Origin: Ramazzottius varieornatus
Taxonomy: Eukaryota; Tardigrada; Eutardigrada; Parachela; Ramazzottiidae
DNA length: 64,000 nt
Direction: 5' to 3'
NCBI GenBank assembly: GCA_001949185.1
Contig: BDGG01000014.1
Span: forward strand, 1,076,656 to 1,140,655
In this document: positions 45,417-56,001 of the stretch, in pieces
How the letters are laid out: the number at the start of each line of letters is the position of its first letter
How positions within the stretch are numbered: the stretch's first letter is position 1
Made by a program: the position numbers and the translations under genes
The notes under the pieces: generated by a model
What the model was told of the DNA's origin: nothing
Database searches by the model: none
The model's input: only the letters and a program-made list of their open reading frames with translations

Positions 45417-45810
45417 AATCCTTTTCTCCGCTTGTTCGCATTTTTATTTTCCCTTTGAAACAACGTTTAGTATCGCTTTTTGGCCAATATCCTCCAAGAT
45501 TGCATCGCTGTATACTGTCTGTTTTTTATCCACCTTAGTCATAAGAATGGTCACCGAATACATTATAAGTTTTAGTCAAAAGAGAGACCACAACAGAATT
45601 TATTTCGCATGTTTCTCTTACCAACTAAAATCGATAGGACGAAATAAAACCAGAACAAAACGTCGCAGACCAAAACAAACGATAACGCAGGCAGCAAACT
45701 TAAGAATACTTAAGAAACAGATCTGAAAAGGAAGCCAGGAAATCACAAGAAAAAGAAAACGCAAATCGACAGAAAACAAAAAGCATCGCAACGTTTATTC
45801 TCCAAGAATC
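45417..45810. other. gap between convergent TMED10 and TOM20-like gene
   Basis: 3' UTR sequence, A-rich from 45640 to 45790. No gene seen. Confidence 0.4.
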
Positions 45811-46272
45811 TCATATAAGACTCATATTCAGGCCCACTTCATGCTGCCTCGCTACAGGTGCTGATAAATGTCCCAAGACATCCCTACAGTTATACGATTC
45901 TTCCTGTACGAGCTTGTTAACCAACTGAACGAAGAACTCAGGATGAAGGTGTCGTTTCAAGGCGCGCAACGTCTGCTTCTTGAACTCCCATCCGTGTAGA
46001 CACCTTACTAGTATCCTCAGTGCCTCTTCCACCTGCCCCGTCCGTAAAAATGCTCTGGCTTCTCGGAGGCTACTGTGGAAGATGGCAATGTAGGAGCAGA
46101 ACTTGGCAGCAGCTGCGCGACGCTTCTCGCGGGTGATCTCGTCCCAACTCTTACCCGATATCGCCTTCTTCTGGTACTCTTGGTAGACGTGATAGCTCAA
46201 GGCTGTGAAGGTGGCCACACTGGCGCTGTATTTCAGAAGCTGGTTGTTCAGCTGAAGATTCGGGAGAGACAT
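45811..46272 (-). CDS. TOM20-like mitochondrial import receptor
   Basis: A single-exon ORF of 153 residues (human TOM20 145). A membrane-anchor-like segment near the N-terminus (LLKYSASVATFTALSYHVYQ) is less hydrophobic than usual. A basic stretch (KRRAAAAK) follows. The soluble part, SSLREARAFLRTGQVEEALR then HPEFFVQLVNKLV, aligns with the single TPR-like fold of TOM20 (EELLAQGEYEKGVDHL, PPVFQMLLTKL). TOM20 reads amphipathic presequences at the outer mitochondrial membrane. The identity rests on a short and diverged match; the anchor topology and length agree. It is head-to-head with the ORF at 46585, about 310 bases away. Confidence 0.65.
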   Translation of the reverse strand: MSLPNLQLNNQLLKYSASVATFTALSYHVYQEYQKKAISGKSWDEITREKRRAAAAKFCSYIAIFHSSLREARAFLRTGQVEEALRILVRCLHGWEFKKQTLRALKRHLHPEFFVQLVNKLVQEESYNCRDVLGHLSAPVARQHEVGLNMSLI

Positions 46273-46584
46273 CTTGGCCGAGCCAAGACAGATCAACTTT
46301 AACGGTCAATCTGCAAGAAAGGAGGATTACTGTACATGGCAAGCCACACGTCAAATTGTGCCCTGTATTACCACACCAAGTGACCGAACCCAACGTCACA
46401 ACCGTGTGGCCAACCAAGCCACGGAAAATACCGTTGTACCACCCGGGTCAACCAACGCACTAGCGTCACAGGCTATTTCCGGCACCGGACGATTCAACCT
46501 TGAACGCCCCAATGATGTTTCTGACGTCACGTTTCAAATTCCGATGTTGCGACAGCGAACCGACGGAAAATCCCAGCAAAACAC

Positions 46585-46992
46585 ATGGAAACTGACAGTC
46601 TGATGGAAATGAGCAGCTCACCTATGGTATCTCTGTTGGAAATCAGACGACGGGAAAAGTTGAGCCAATATGGAGGCTGGGACAAATTTGGTTTGTTGAC
46701 CCAGTTGGAACGGCAAGGGGATACGTTTCCCAAGTGGGGCGCAAACAGGGAGCAGAGCACTCTCGACGCCACCGGCTGAGATCACTTGGCTAAACTTGCC
46801 GGAAGAATCGGAAGACTGGCCGCGGTTATGGCTTACGAAACAGAACTCTCACATTCACAACAGCATGAGGTGCGAGAAAGCCTTGATAGGCTGCAGGCGC
46901 GGCTGACGAAAGGACGGTCTAGACTTCAGAATTTGGAGCTTGATCGCGATCTTTGGTCGGTGGACGGCGGATGTTTATTTTTATTACATTAA
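46585..46992 (+). pseudogene. two coding segments in one frame split by a TGA
   Basis: An ATG at 46585 opens 64 codons to TGA at 46777-46779. The same frame continues for another 70 codons to a TAA near 46992. Both halves look like protein: the first has REKLSQYGGWDKFGLLTQLE, the second a helical run ETELSHSQQHEVRESLDRLQ. No intron with usable sites removes the TGA. Possible readings are a recent nonsense mutation, stop-codon readthrough, a short unrecognised intron or a sequence error. The family is not recognised, so whether the gene matters elsewhere is unknown. Confidence 0.4.
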
Positions 46993-48141
46993 ATGCCATA
47001 ATCACATATTAGAGCATCACTATTTCCGTCGGATCAACTAAAGTCTTGGCTGTTTAACATGAGATTTCAACGTTCTTTTAATTGCGGATCTCTTGGATTC
47101 TCTGACTTCTCGTGTTGACTGTGCCTATTACCATTCGACAGCTCATTATTTTATCTTTCGATCTATCCTTAAAAGTTTGGGATTGAGTAGTAGAAAACAG
47201 GCGAACTTAGACGGCTAACTTTACAAACCCGGTATGGGGCGGCTAACTTTACAACCTTTCCCTCGTACTCATTGTGAGTACAATGTGTCAGTTTCACTCG
47301 CCTCCCGATTTTAGCATTTGGTCTTTCGGGTTGGGGACTTTTGTTTGCCTGCAACTCGATTTTGTCATTAAGTTGAGATTAATGACCAGTGGTCAGCGAA
47401 AACGCAGAACGCTAGCAAAAAGTTTTACGATTTCGGGTGGTTTCGGTGGTATTTCAGTCTTCGTCTTCTTACTGGAGGCACATACGAAACACTCGTTCTG
47501 AAAAAATCTGAAACAGTGAGGACAATTCCCTTTACCGAAACCAAGCCTGGGATAAATTTTCTTGTCATCGGAATGCTTTAGAGAAAATCAAAATGGCAAG
47601 GACTACTTTCCCCAGGTTGAACTCCACGGCCTGCCAATCTTCGAAATGTCTAAATTTCTTAAATTATCTATTGGCTGGCCCTGCCTCCTTAGCATTACCT
47701 TAGCCAACCAAAGTCTTGTACTCACAAAGAGAACGGTGGTATTTTGCGAACATGAAAGCCTTCGTGCTGTAAGTGTTAATAACGGAGAGCTCACCAGTAG
47801 ATCTTAGCACACGGAATAAGAGGCATCTGTGTCAGCAGAAGCCTACTAAACATTTACAGTAGAAGGAACTCACTCGAAAATAGCCTGCAGGATTATGGTT
47901 ACTTGGCACACCGTCAGACGATCAATCAGCGCAAACCGATTTATTCGGGATGTTGAAGGTACGGCTTGCATGCGCGATCGTACTACGGGTTTGGTTGGCC
48001 GGTGTGGTGGCTGAACCGATAGTGTTGTGGTTCCGATTCCAAAGCATGAAAATATTCTTCAGTGCTCCTCTAGATCTCCTCGGTCTTCTGCCATCTTTCA
48101 AACTCTGCAAATACTGGTGGGGTTCAAGCTCCTGCTGTACA
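46993..48141. other. region without a recognised gene
   Basis: Several short ORFs on both strands, none convincing. A direct repeat CGGCTAACTTTACAA occurs at 47212 and 47240. The first exon or exons of CWC25 should lie here but its expected N-terminal motif was not found. Confidence 0.4.
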
Positions 48142-49673
48142 ATGCCGGACCCCATGGACTGGATGTACAAGAAGCCCACGATCGATACGGAGGCGTTCTT
48201 ACTGGGAAAACCTGTCGACAGGTCTTTGGAGCAGCTAGAAAATCCCGAAGGATGTCCAACCAGCAACGAAGATATCGGTACGGTAGGATGTGGGACGTCT
48301 TTTAGATCCAGTGCCATCACAACTGTGTGTGTTTACAGGTGGAAAGCCAGGAGCGCTGTTTCTGGAGGCTGCCGCCAGCGCCGCTCTCGAAGCCGAAGCC
48401 AAACTTCGGGAAGATCCGTTGTATGCCATCAGGAAGCGAGAAGAGGAGCAGAGAAGAATGCTGTTGAATAATCCTGTCCGATTAAAGAAGCTACAAAAAG
48501 AGGTACAGTAAGCCGCTCTGGTAAAACAACGTCGTTGCGATGTGGTTAATCCTGTCAGTCCTGTGCTGTTTCAGATGGAAGAGCAGAAGAGGCATGAAGA
48601 GAAACGGAATAAATCCGCCAGCGAGAAAGATCTCCTGTCGAAGATGTTGAAGTTGAAGAACAAATACGGTGTCGACGTGAAGGAACTCCTCTCAGATTCT
48701 CCCACATCTTACTCAAGAAGCTCTCGCTCCAGTAAGAGCTCTCGGAGAAAATCGCCAAGTCCAGAGAGATCAGGCAAAAACTCCAGACGCAACTCCGACA
48801 ACTGCAGTAAGTCATCCACCGGAGTTAATGGTTGTGTTGGATTAAGTTGCTTGTTTGTATGCTGGTAAAGGTCGCGGCTGTTCGACTTCTGTCTACCGGA
48901 GACGGACTTGTTCTGTGTTATTGTAGGACATTCCAGATCGAATCACGAAAGACGACGAAGTCGCTCCAGAAGCCGCAGTCATTCTCCCGTGTCCAAACCA
49001 AGACGTTCGCGATCGAGAAGTCCTCGACCGAAAAAGAGTCGGTCCCCACCAAGGCCTACGATTCCCAAACGTCCAGTCCCTCAACGAGCACCTCGACGAG
49101 CTGTCACTACTGCCATGTAAACCAATACTTGTCCTTCTGATTTCCAACTCAATGCTTGTAATCTCAAGAGCTGTATGTTGCAGGTTTGATCCCGTGGAGC
49201 TGGAAAGAAAGAGAAGGGAGATGGAAGAAGATGCCAAGGTCCGCGACGTTCAGCGTGCTTCCAACGTCACTACGTACAGGCAGAAAGACAAAGCTGACGA
49301 AGAAAGGGACAAAAAGGTGGCCAGCGGATCTTCCGGTGGTTTTATCCGGTACGATATCTTGATTTGAGCTGGAACCGTGAGCAAATGGTTCGAGACAGAT
49401 TGTTTTCCAACTGGCGCACACTTCCAGCTAATAGCAGCCAAGAGGTGCGTCACTTGAGACAGCCATCTGGTTCAGTTCATTTGCCCACGAGGCCACGACC
49501 AGCCGTTATAATCGATACAGAAACTCTGCTAAGGTGTGCCTTTTCTTGTTCACTACAGACCGATGTTAGATGCATCTGCCCAGAGCAGCACGCTGGAATC
49601 CCGTATACAAGCCAACCGCCACAATATTCAGAGAACTCGTGCTGCTCTTGATAAGGATTTTACCAAAAGATGA
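48142..49673 (+). CDS. CWC25: pre-mRNA splicing factor CWC25 (N-terminus not found)
   Basis: Six exons, 48142-48277, 48339-48502, 48575-48806, 48927-49116, 49184-49348 and 49559-49673, give 333 residues. CWC25 acts at the first catalytic step of splicing. Diagnostic blocks are MDWMYKK...LLGKPVDRS, LREDPLYAIRKREEEQ, LNNPVRLKKLQKE, an RS-rich middle (SRSSRSSKSSRRKSPSPERS), LERKRREMEEDAKVR, and the family C-terminus ESRIQANRHNIQRTRAALDK. The usual first 70 residues, the CIR_N domain that enters the active site, are not seen: the frame is open back to 47950 but does not encode it. The ATG at 48142 is a placeholder; an upstream exon is likely. Intron 5 has a GGCGCAC hairpin element. The gene is convergent with SRRD, stop codons about 85 bases apart. 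Confidence 0.85.
49384..49490. repeat. GGCGCAC hairpin element
   Basis: In the last CWC25 intron: GGTTCGAGACAGATTG, then CAACTGGCGCACAC...GTGCGTCACTTGAG, then CTGGTTCAGTTCATTTGCCC. Confidence 0.7.
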
Positions 49674-49756
49674 TAGGTTACTTTTGCAGTAGTATCGAGT
49701 TTTAAGAAGGAATATTCTGTTTGTTTCCGACTACAAAGCTTTTCTGGAAACTTCAA

Positions 49757-51028
49757 TCATTGAGGATTCTTCTTCACCGAATTCCTTGGGTATTCTGTAC
49801 ATAGATTAGTAGATACATCTTTTGGTTGAAAAAAGTGTAAGACAGTGTCTGTCGTCAGAGCTGCGTGGAATAAACCGCCGCGGTCTTTGACAGGAAGTGT
49901 GTCGACTTCAACATGCCTTACTTCACCATCATTTTCAAAATTCAAAACGTCAGCCGAAACTGTCTGTCCTGAAGAAACATTCTTCGCCAATGAGGCTCTG
50001 CTAAAAGGTTTCTTACTACAATCAAAAGTATTTCCGAAAAGAATAACATTGGTCAAGGTGGAGTTCTCTCGGTTGACTTGGATGAGGTATGCGTAAAGCT
50101 CCGTGTCGGCGTGGATCATGTAGAAGAAGGTTGGCCGAACTGCTATTCGTCTCCCATTCTGCAAAGCAAAATTTTGCATATATAAAGCTACTTCAGGCCC
50201 CAGAAAGAAATTACCTCGTTAACATCGATGACGGAGAAACCACAGTATTCCGACCGGAGATATTCGTTCTCCAGTGGAGAAAACGCAGGGTCGAATATGG
50301 AGACGGGCACCTGCAAGCAGCATAGTCATCAGCGTATAGTTTAGCGGTTACAAGCACATTGATTGCGGAAGGTGGGGGCATACCTGAATGTTTTCCGCCA
50401 GCTCGCACAAGAGGATCAACTGCAGCTTGCACGACCTTCCCCAGTCAGTCGGCGTGGAGAAACGCCCTAAAGCGTAGCAGACGATCTCTTCAGGTCCCAG
50501 CTTCCCCAGGTATTTTACGAAAGCATCCTTGAAACTCTGAACAAGGTTAGGAAGAAAGTCCGCACAGCAAACTTGGGAGATTCTGGATCTGCGAAGAAGA
50601 AAGCCTAAGTGCGATTAGCTAAATTAGATAGCAGCCCGGCAATATCGGCACAGGACGTCATCGCAATCACATGTTAAACGTACGTTAGCCCGATGACGTC
50701 AAGCGATGCTTACGATAACGTAAACAGCATTCACTGTCTAGCCAGATGAAAACAGCAGACAGGCGCAGTGCAAAACGTACCTCAACTTTATGATAGCTAG
50801 ATGAATCTCATGGATGCTAGTTGCATATTCCTCGATGTGGACTTCAGTGAAGAGGGAATGAGATGCATACTTGGGCGATGGTCGTGATTGTCGCCCTGTC
50901 CTTCTACGCGACTTGACAAACACGAAGGGCGAATCCTCCGCCCGTAGATCCCCGTTACCATCCATTAGGCTCCTCCTTGTCACAGCCAGTGCGTACAGAG
51001 AGCACCGGAGATCTTGTATATGACCCAT
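49757..51028 (-). CDS. SRRD: SRR1-like protein (SRRD)
   Basis: Four exons, 51028-50781, 50588-50384, 50310-50215 and 50158-49757, give up to 316 residues. The SRR1 domain is recognised by EEIVCYALGRFSTPTDWGRS, LQLILLCELAENIQV, VSIFDPAFSPLENEYL and PTFFYMIHADTELYAYLI, and by ILFGNTFDC near the end. The N-terminal FVFVKSRRRTGRQ matches the short basic motif in animal SRRD. The true start may be the methionine at 50965 (MDGNGDL) and not 51028. SRR1 proteins influence circadian output in plants and haem/clock functions in mammals; the molecular activity is not established. The tail after the SRR1 core is about 60 residues longer than expected. It shares a 337-base divergent promoter with COQ4. 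Confidence 0.88.
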
Positions 51029-51364
51029 CAACCGTTCGGCCCGTTCCGAACAAAAAGATATTTTGTCGAGGACAAGATTTTCAATTTCAAATCACTTCCG
51101 CTCGCGGTCAAATCAGGCAATCAAAATCTCTGCTGATTTGAATGATTTCAGATAAACCGCCACAAGCCTGCTTGCCTGTGAATACAAACTGACAATCAAT
51201 CTACGGATACTTGATTTAGCATAAATTAACAACCGGAAGTGGAAATTAGGAAGAACACCCGTCAACACCGCTTTAGCGCCTGCGACTGGCTCCAAGGTTC
51301 CGTCTCTCCCACTGATCTCTTCCACGATTGCGGCCGTGTTGGGTATCTAAACCACATTAAGGAC
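51029..51364. promoter_or_regulatory. divergent promoter region of SRRD and COQ4
   Basis: A gap of 336 bases between opposed start codons. The frame upstream of the COQ4 ATG is open to 51239 but lacks an ATG, so it is taken as 5' UTR or a leader exon. No promoter motif identified. Confidence 0.45.
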
Positions 51365-52603
51365 ATGACGCTGTATTCGTCTCACATCCCGACGTCTTGG
51401 TTCCAGAAGTCTCTCCTGACTCTCGGCTCCGGCCTCGGAGCTTTTTTCAATCCCACACGCGATGGTAAGCTGTAAGACTGTTACGCTGCCACAGATGTTG
51501 CTGCAAATTGGCGTTATCCGTGTCTTGTTTCAGAGTTCATAGCTACGTTTGGTGAGACGACTTCTAATCAAGCATTAGTATTTATGCGGCGAAAAATGGT
51601 GGAAGATCCCGAAGGAAGGCGAATTCTACGGTAAGATCACCTTGTGGAATTATTTGTATGCACGTGCACGTCGCACGCCATGCCTGCTGTTGCGCACATA
51701 CGGCGCTACTTCCGGTTTCCTACTGAAAAAATTCTCCACCCTTACTGACCTTCGCAGGGACCGACCTCTGATCAACTCCCAGACTCTCAGCAGTTCGTCG
51801 CTGAGGCATTCCCCTGCGGAAAGCTTTGGAGAAGCCTACTTAAAGTTCCTGGAAACAAATGTGAGATCTACAGTTCAATATTCGAAACTACGGGAGCCTA
51901 TTTCGCATTGTTTCCTGGTTCTTCAGGCATTTTCAAGTGCAGAGCTTTTCCTCTTATCTTGTGCAGTGATTGCAGGGTGTGAGTCCGGACAGCAGAAAGC
52001 GGGTGCAGTTCGTGGATGACGAGGAACTGGCTTACGTTATGCAGCGCTACCGCGAAGTCCACGACCTCATCCACACATTGCTGGGCATGAAGACGAATCT
52101 GCTGGGTGAGATTACTGTCAAGTGGGTGGAAGGTCTTCAGTTCGGTCTTCCCATGTGCGTGACAGCGGGCGTCTTCGGGCCTGTTCGTCTCAAACCAAAG
52201 TAAGCCTTGTCACTGCCGTCAGAACCCTTGAAACCCTTGCATCAGCACGGCCCTAACGCTGGCACGGCCCTAACTCTGGCACGGCCTTAACTCTGGCACG
52301 GCCTTGTTCGAACAACCCGGAAACTCTCTTCTTTCTTGCAGGCATCGACAGCTTTACCTACGAACGTACCTTCCCTGGGCTCAAGAAGCCGGAAGAACTT
52401 CCAGGTTCCTCTTGAACGTATATTTTGAAGAAAGATGGCACCAGGATCTCTGCCAGCTGAGGAAAGAGCTTCGGATACCTGATCCACCCAACTCGGCAGC
52501 TACAAATCCTTACGATGTGTCTTTGCTGTACAGAACTGATAAGTCAGAAATTTCCAACACTGATTTCATTTTTGAGGCTGAAAACAGGAGGATCGAAAAT
52601 TAA
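51365..52603 (+). CDS. COQ4: ubiquinone biosynthesis protein COQ4
   Basis: Five exons, 51365-51464, 51534-51630, 51758-51860, 51976-52199 and 52342-52603, give 261 residues (human 265). COQ4 is a mitochondrial matrix-side protein of the coenzyme Q complex, reported to act in C1 decarboxylation/hydroxylation. The defining metal motif H-D-x2-H-x11-E is intact as [17 protein letters not shown], followed by [14 protein letters not shown]. The N-terminus [20 protein letters not shown] and the end [16 protein letters not shown] match the family. The protein starts almost directly at the conserved domain, so the mitochondrial presequence seems short or is encoded by an unseen 5' exon. A tandem repeat of the GGCACGGCC family occupies intron 4. 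Confidence 0.94.
52245..52303. repeat. 17-bp tandem repeat of GCACGGCC family
   Basis: Three full 17-base units, GCACGGCCCTAACGCTG, GCACGGCCCTAACTCTG and GCACGGCCTTAACTCTG, plus a partial fourth, in COQ4 intron 4. The unit shares GGCACGGCCTT with the inverted repeats at 39285 and 59607. Confidence 0.9.
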
Positions 52604-53193
52604 TTTTCAGCTTTTTTTGAAAGCATCGTTTTTTACCCTTTACGATGGAGAATTGGAAAACAAAACTTACGGCAGAAGCCAACGCATGCAAATCGCAGTA
52701 AGAGCAGTGAGTAAAATAAATTATAAAAAAATACTCTATTGTCTGCAACGGTGTTTGTGAGACTTTACAAGAACCACCGACCTATAGAAGCTTGATTTTA
52801 AAAAGGACCCCCTGTTGAAGCTGAACTAGGTCTCTGGTAAAGGATAAAACTACTGCGGTCTTCCCTTCAGTCCGACCAGACAAAGGAAAAGCACTGGAAA
52901 CAAAGAATGTTCTTTTCTGGTAGGGAAGAAGACCCAGATTATCTTTTTCTAGAAAGACAAATAATGAAGTTACATGCATGCTCCAGGCAAAGCTTTCGCT
53001 TTCCAATGTTGCGGGAAGCAATATAAGAAGGCTTGATGCTCCAATCCGACATCGTCAGTTTTTCAGGTTTCATTTCCATTTCGAGTTTTCAGCTCAAGTC
53101 TCGCATTTGAAACAGGTCTCCCCTTTTTTACTCTTGTGGAGCATCGGTCTAGCTTGCTTCACGGTCAAGTACAGTGCCAGTTTTAGCTTGAAC
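52604..53193. other. gap between COQ4 and the secreted repeat gene
   Basis: 3' UTR of COQ4 and promoter of the next gene; no exon supported. Confidence 0.35.
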
Positions 53194-54075
53194 ATGTCGA
53201 CTCTCCCAGCGGTAAGTTTGCTGTGGCCAAAGCGTAGCGATATACATTGATTGAGCAATGTGCTTGATTGACTGAGTCTCGCTTCCTCCTTGCAGGTTTC
53301 CATGCTGGTCGTCGTGGCCTTGCTGGCCAACCTTGACTTGTCTGTGGGCCAGTTCGGCACCGTCTTCCCCTTCAACATGGTCCCTGGTGGTCTTCGCATC
53401 CCCTTCATCGGTGGAGGCTACGCTCAACCAGCCGGCGGCCTGATCGGTCAAGGCTTGGGCTTCGGTGGACAGCAGAATCAGGGCTGGAACGCACCACCTC
53501 CCGCCGTTGTCCAACAGCCCGTCGGATGGCAAGCCCCAGTCGTCGTCCCTCCTCCTCGCCCAGTAGGATGGAACGCCCAGCCAGTAGTTCAACAGCCCGT
53601 CGGTTGGAATGCCCAGCCAGTGGTCCAGCAACCAGTCGGATGGAACGCCCAGCCAGTGGTTCAACGACCAGTGGGATGGAATGCCCAGCCAGTGGTTCCA
53701 GTGGTTCAACAGCCGATGCGCCAGCCTGTAGGATGGAACGCCCAGCCCGTCGTCCAGCAGCCCGTCGGATGGGGCGCCCAGCCTGTGGCCCTTCAGCCCG
53801 TGGCCCAGAACATCGGATGGAACGTCAAGCCTGCTCTCCTCCCCGTCCCCGTCGTCCAGTCCGGCTGGGGATCCTCCGTTCCTCAAGTGTTTCCTCAGTC
53901 CCAGACGGTCAACACGCCTGCCCTCCCAGCTACCAACATCCCCACGGCCCCGCTACCTGCAGCTCCGACCAATACGGCCAACGCAGCTGCCTTGACGACC
54001 CAACCCGTCCAAGTTCCCACCTTCCAAGCGTCACCGGCTATCGCAACGTCCGCCAACGCTGCCTACTCCAAGTGA
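53194..54075 (+). CDS. secreted protein with GWNAQPVVQQPV tandem repeats
   Basis: Two exons, 53194-53211 and 53296-54075, give 265 residues. The first exon encodes only MSTLPA; joined to exon 2 it gives a signal peptide (MSTLPAVSMLVVVALLANLD), so the intron splits the signal sequence, a common layout for secreted structural proteins. The mature chain starts QFGTVFPFNMVPGG. From about residue 60 to 175 it consists of around ten copies of a 12-residue unit, GWNAQPVVQQPV and close variants; the matching DNA repeat is about 36 bases. A Pro/Ala/Thr-rich tail follows (ATNIPTAPLPAAPTNTANAA). There are no cysteines in the repeat. Likely an extracellular matrix, cuticle, eggshell or adhesive component; the material is inferred from composition only. 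Confidence 0.75.
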
Positions 54076-54613
54076 CTGCCACGCCTAACTCAACTTTGAT
54101 CATTTTCTTTATCTTTCAGAGCTTTTTTGGTTTTCAGATTGTTTATTATGATACGATTAGCTACCGTTTTATTCTTTAGCGCAGGCATGCACCGTCACCC
54201 GAACAGTATTAAATTGGTTATCCGCACTTCATTTGAAATTATTTTCAGTCCAGTTATCTTCGGAGTGTAGTTGCCGTAGTTCCTTCGGTAAATTCCGACT
54301 TCCGAATGGTTTCCTTGAATTTCCTTGTCGAGCAGAAAGCTGAATCAATGAAGGAAAAACGTTGTTGCATGGAAAGAGAGAAACCTAGCGCAAAAGAGGG
54401 AAATTCCCATTGCTTAATGAAGAAAAGTTCTCATGGCTGAATTGTCTTGCCATACTCTACACTGGTGAAAAGACGTGATACTCCAAAATTTACATCGTAC
54501 TCCTTACTCCCCACATCGTACTCGAAAAGCTTACATCTTATTCGACACTCATCAGCACTTGCGGTTTTACTCGTGACTGTCCAGAAGTGTGCAAGTTAAG
54601 CAGCCAAAGCGAA
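54076..54613. other. gap between secreted repeat gene and Ly6-like gene
   Basis: No gene recognised. It includes short repeats of ACATCGTACTC-like words at about 54490-54530. Confidence 0.35.
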
Positions 54614-55815
54614 ATGCGTTGTCAACTGGGATGTGCTATACCTTCTCCAGTGTTATTACATACTGCCTTTAGTCTGTCCCTCCTTGTTCCATCATTTCAA
54701 GCGGGAGTGTCGAGATGCGTGGCCTGTACCAACTATGCCACCCCCTTCCAGGACGGCTATTATGACGATGTACCCACGCCCCACCAGATACAAGCTGACT
54801 GCGGAAGCGCCGATGCCAGCCAGCTGGTCAAGTACAGGAGCAACTGTGAGGGCTTAGCGGCCGGATACACCAGTGGAGGACCCACCATGCGCTGCCAAGT
54901 GGCTTTCTGGAATGAGGGCACACAGAGTAAGTTGATCTTGACCTTTTACGCCCGTCAAGACCTGACGTTGGCAAATGGGACGTCGACAAAGTACGTGGAC
55001 ATGTTTGTCTTCTGAAGTGGCGGACGTGTCCATTATTGCCTGGCTGAAGGTGTGCGCCGCTGAGGGACACGATCATGTTCAAGCCATTTATCACCCATGT
55101 CTGATGTCCCAGCTGTGTCTTGATTGATGTAGCTAGGGTTTTCCGCGGTTGCATCAACATCGGCGACCCAACTTATGGGACAGGTCATGTCGATGGTCAG
55201 TGTAAAGTCAACCCCTTGATCAACACACCCAGCTGTATCTGCAATGTCGACGGTTGCAACGACTACTCCAACTTCAAGACGGTGGGGGGTAGCATGGTGG
55301 GCATAGGCGGCTCGTCGGCCGACACTCAAGTCAAGCTGGACGCCAGTGGCAACGTGGTGGCATCTGCCACCGGCAGTGCATCGACTAACGGCAGTACTGT
55401 CTCTGCTTCTGGCAGCGCTTCCGCCACTGGTAGCGCTACTGGTGGAAACACTACTGCAACAGGCTCCAATGCTGGTAGCGGCAGTGCGACCGATGGAAGC
55501 AATAGCGCTAGCGGGGCAGATCTAGCTGCCCCTAGCAGCGCCAGCGCAGCCGCCGACGTGGCGGCCCGGGCTGCCGCAGTCAATAACGCAACGGCAGGTG
55601 GTAGCGCCTCTTCGGGTGTCGCCCGACAAGCAACTCCTTCGCAGGTCGCAAGGCCTTTTTGTTTTGTTCTTGTAGTAGTCACCATCCTCAGTTCGGCACT
55701 GTCAAACGTTCATAGCTGTTGTTGCGTTATCCTCATTGTTGTGCTGTTACGACTGTTGGTTGTTTCGCCTGTCCTCATCAAGGTTTACTCCGAATTAAGT
55801 TCCGCGGAAAAGTAG
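54614..55815 (+). CDS. Ly6/uPAR-like surface protein with Ser/Gly/Ala-rich stalk
   Basis: Two exons, 54614-54926 and 55133-55815, give 331 residues. A signal peptide ends near PSFQAGVSRC. The ectodomain of about 130 residues has ten or so cysteines and ends CICNVDGCNDY, the C-x-C-x4-C-N pattern closing a three-finger (Ly6/uPAR) domain. A low-complexity stalk of about 130 residues rich in Ser, Gly, '-ATGSATGG-'-type units and Ala follows, a likely mucin-like O-glycosylated region. The hydrophobic C-terminus (RPFCFVLVVVTILSSALSNV) is consistent with either a GPI attachment signal or a membrane helix; a possible donor at CAG|GTCGCA means the last coding bases are uncertain. Function unknown; such proteins are usually cell-surface modulators or adhesion factors. 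Confidence 0.7.
55014..55073. repeat. GGCGCAC hairpin element, degenerate
   Basis: In the Ly6-like gene's intron: GAAGTGGCGGACGTG...GTGTGCGCCGCTGAG. One hairpin with several mismatches. Confidence 0.6.
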
Positions 55816-56001
55816 TAAATCAACAAAGTTAGGTATGCTTGGTCAGTTTAAAGTTCGCTAGCAACGGCCTTTGGGATATTATAGCGTAAGCGGACGACGA
55901 GACGAGCTGGTGAAACTTGAAAGGGCCTGATGGTTATTGCGTCAGTTAGCTTGTAATATCGATCGAGACTTATCTGCCTGTAGTACTTTAACCTCGCAAG
56001 A

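Noticed and set aside
46777-46779. Selenocysteine codon
   Set aside because: No partner motif such as a nearby Cys or redox fold and no visible SECIS stem; left as unexplained nonsense or error.
53149-53886. 245-residue minus-strand ORF with histidine/leucine repeats
   Set aside because: Antisense shadow of the GWNAQPV repeats, which have a signal peptide and splice sites on the plus strand.
55326-55685. Alanine-rich minus-strand ORF
   Set aside because: Antisense to the Ser/Gly/Ala stalk of the Ly6-like gene.
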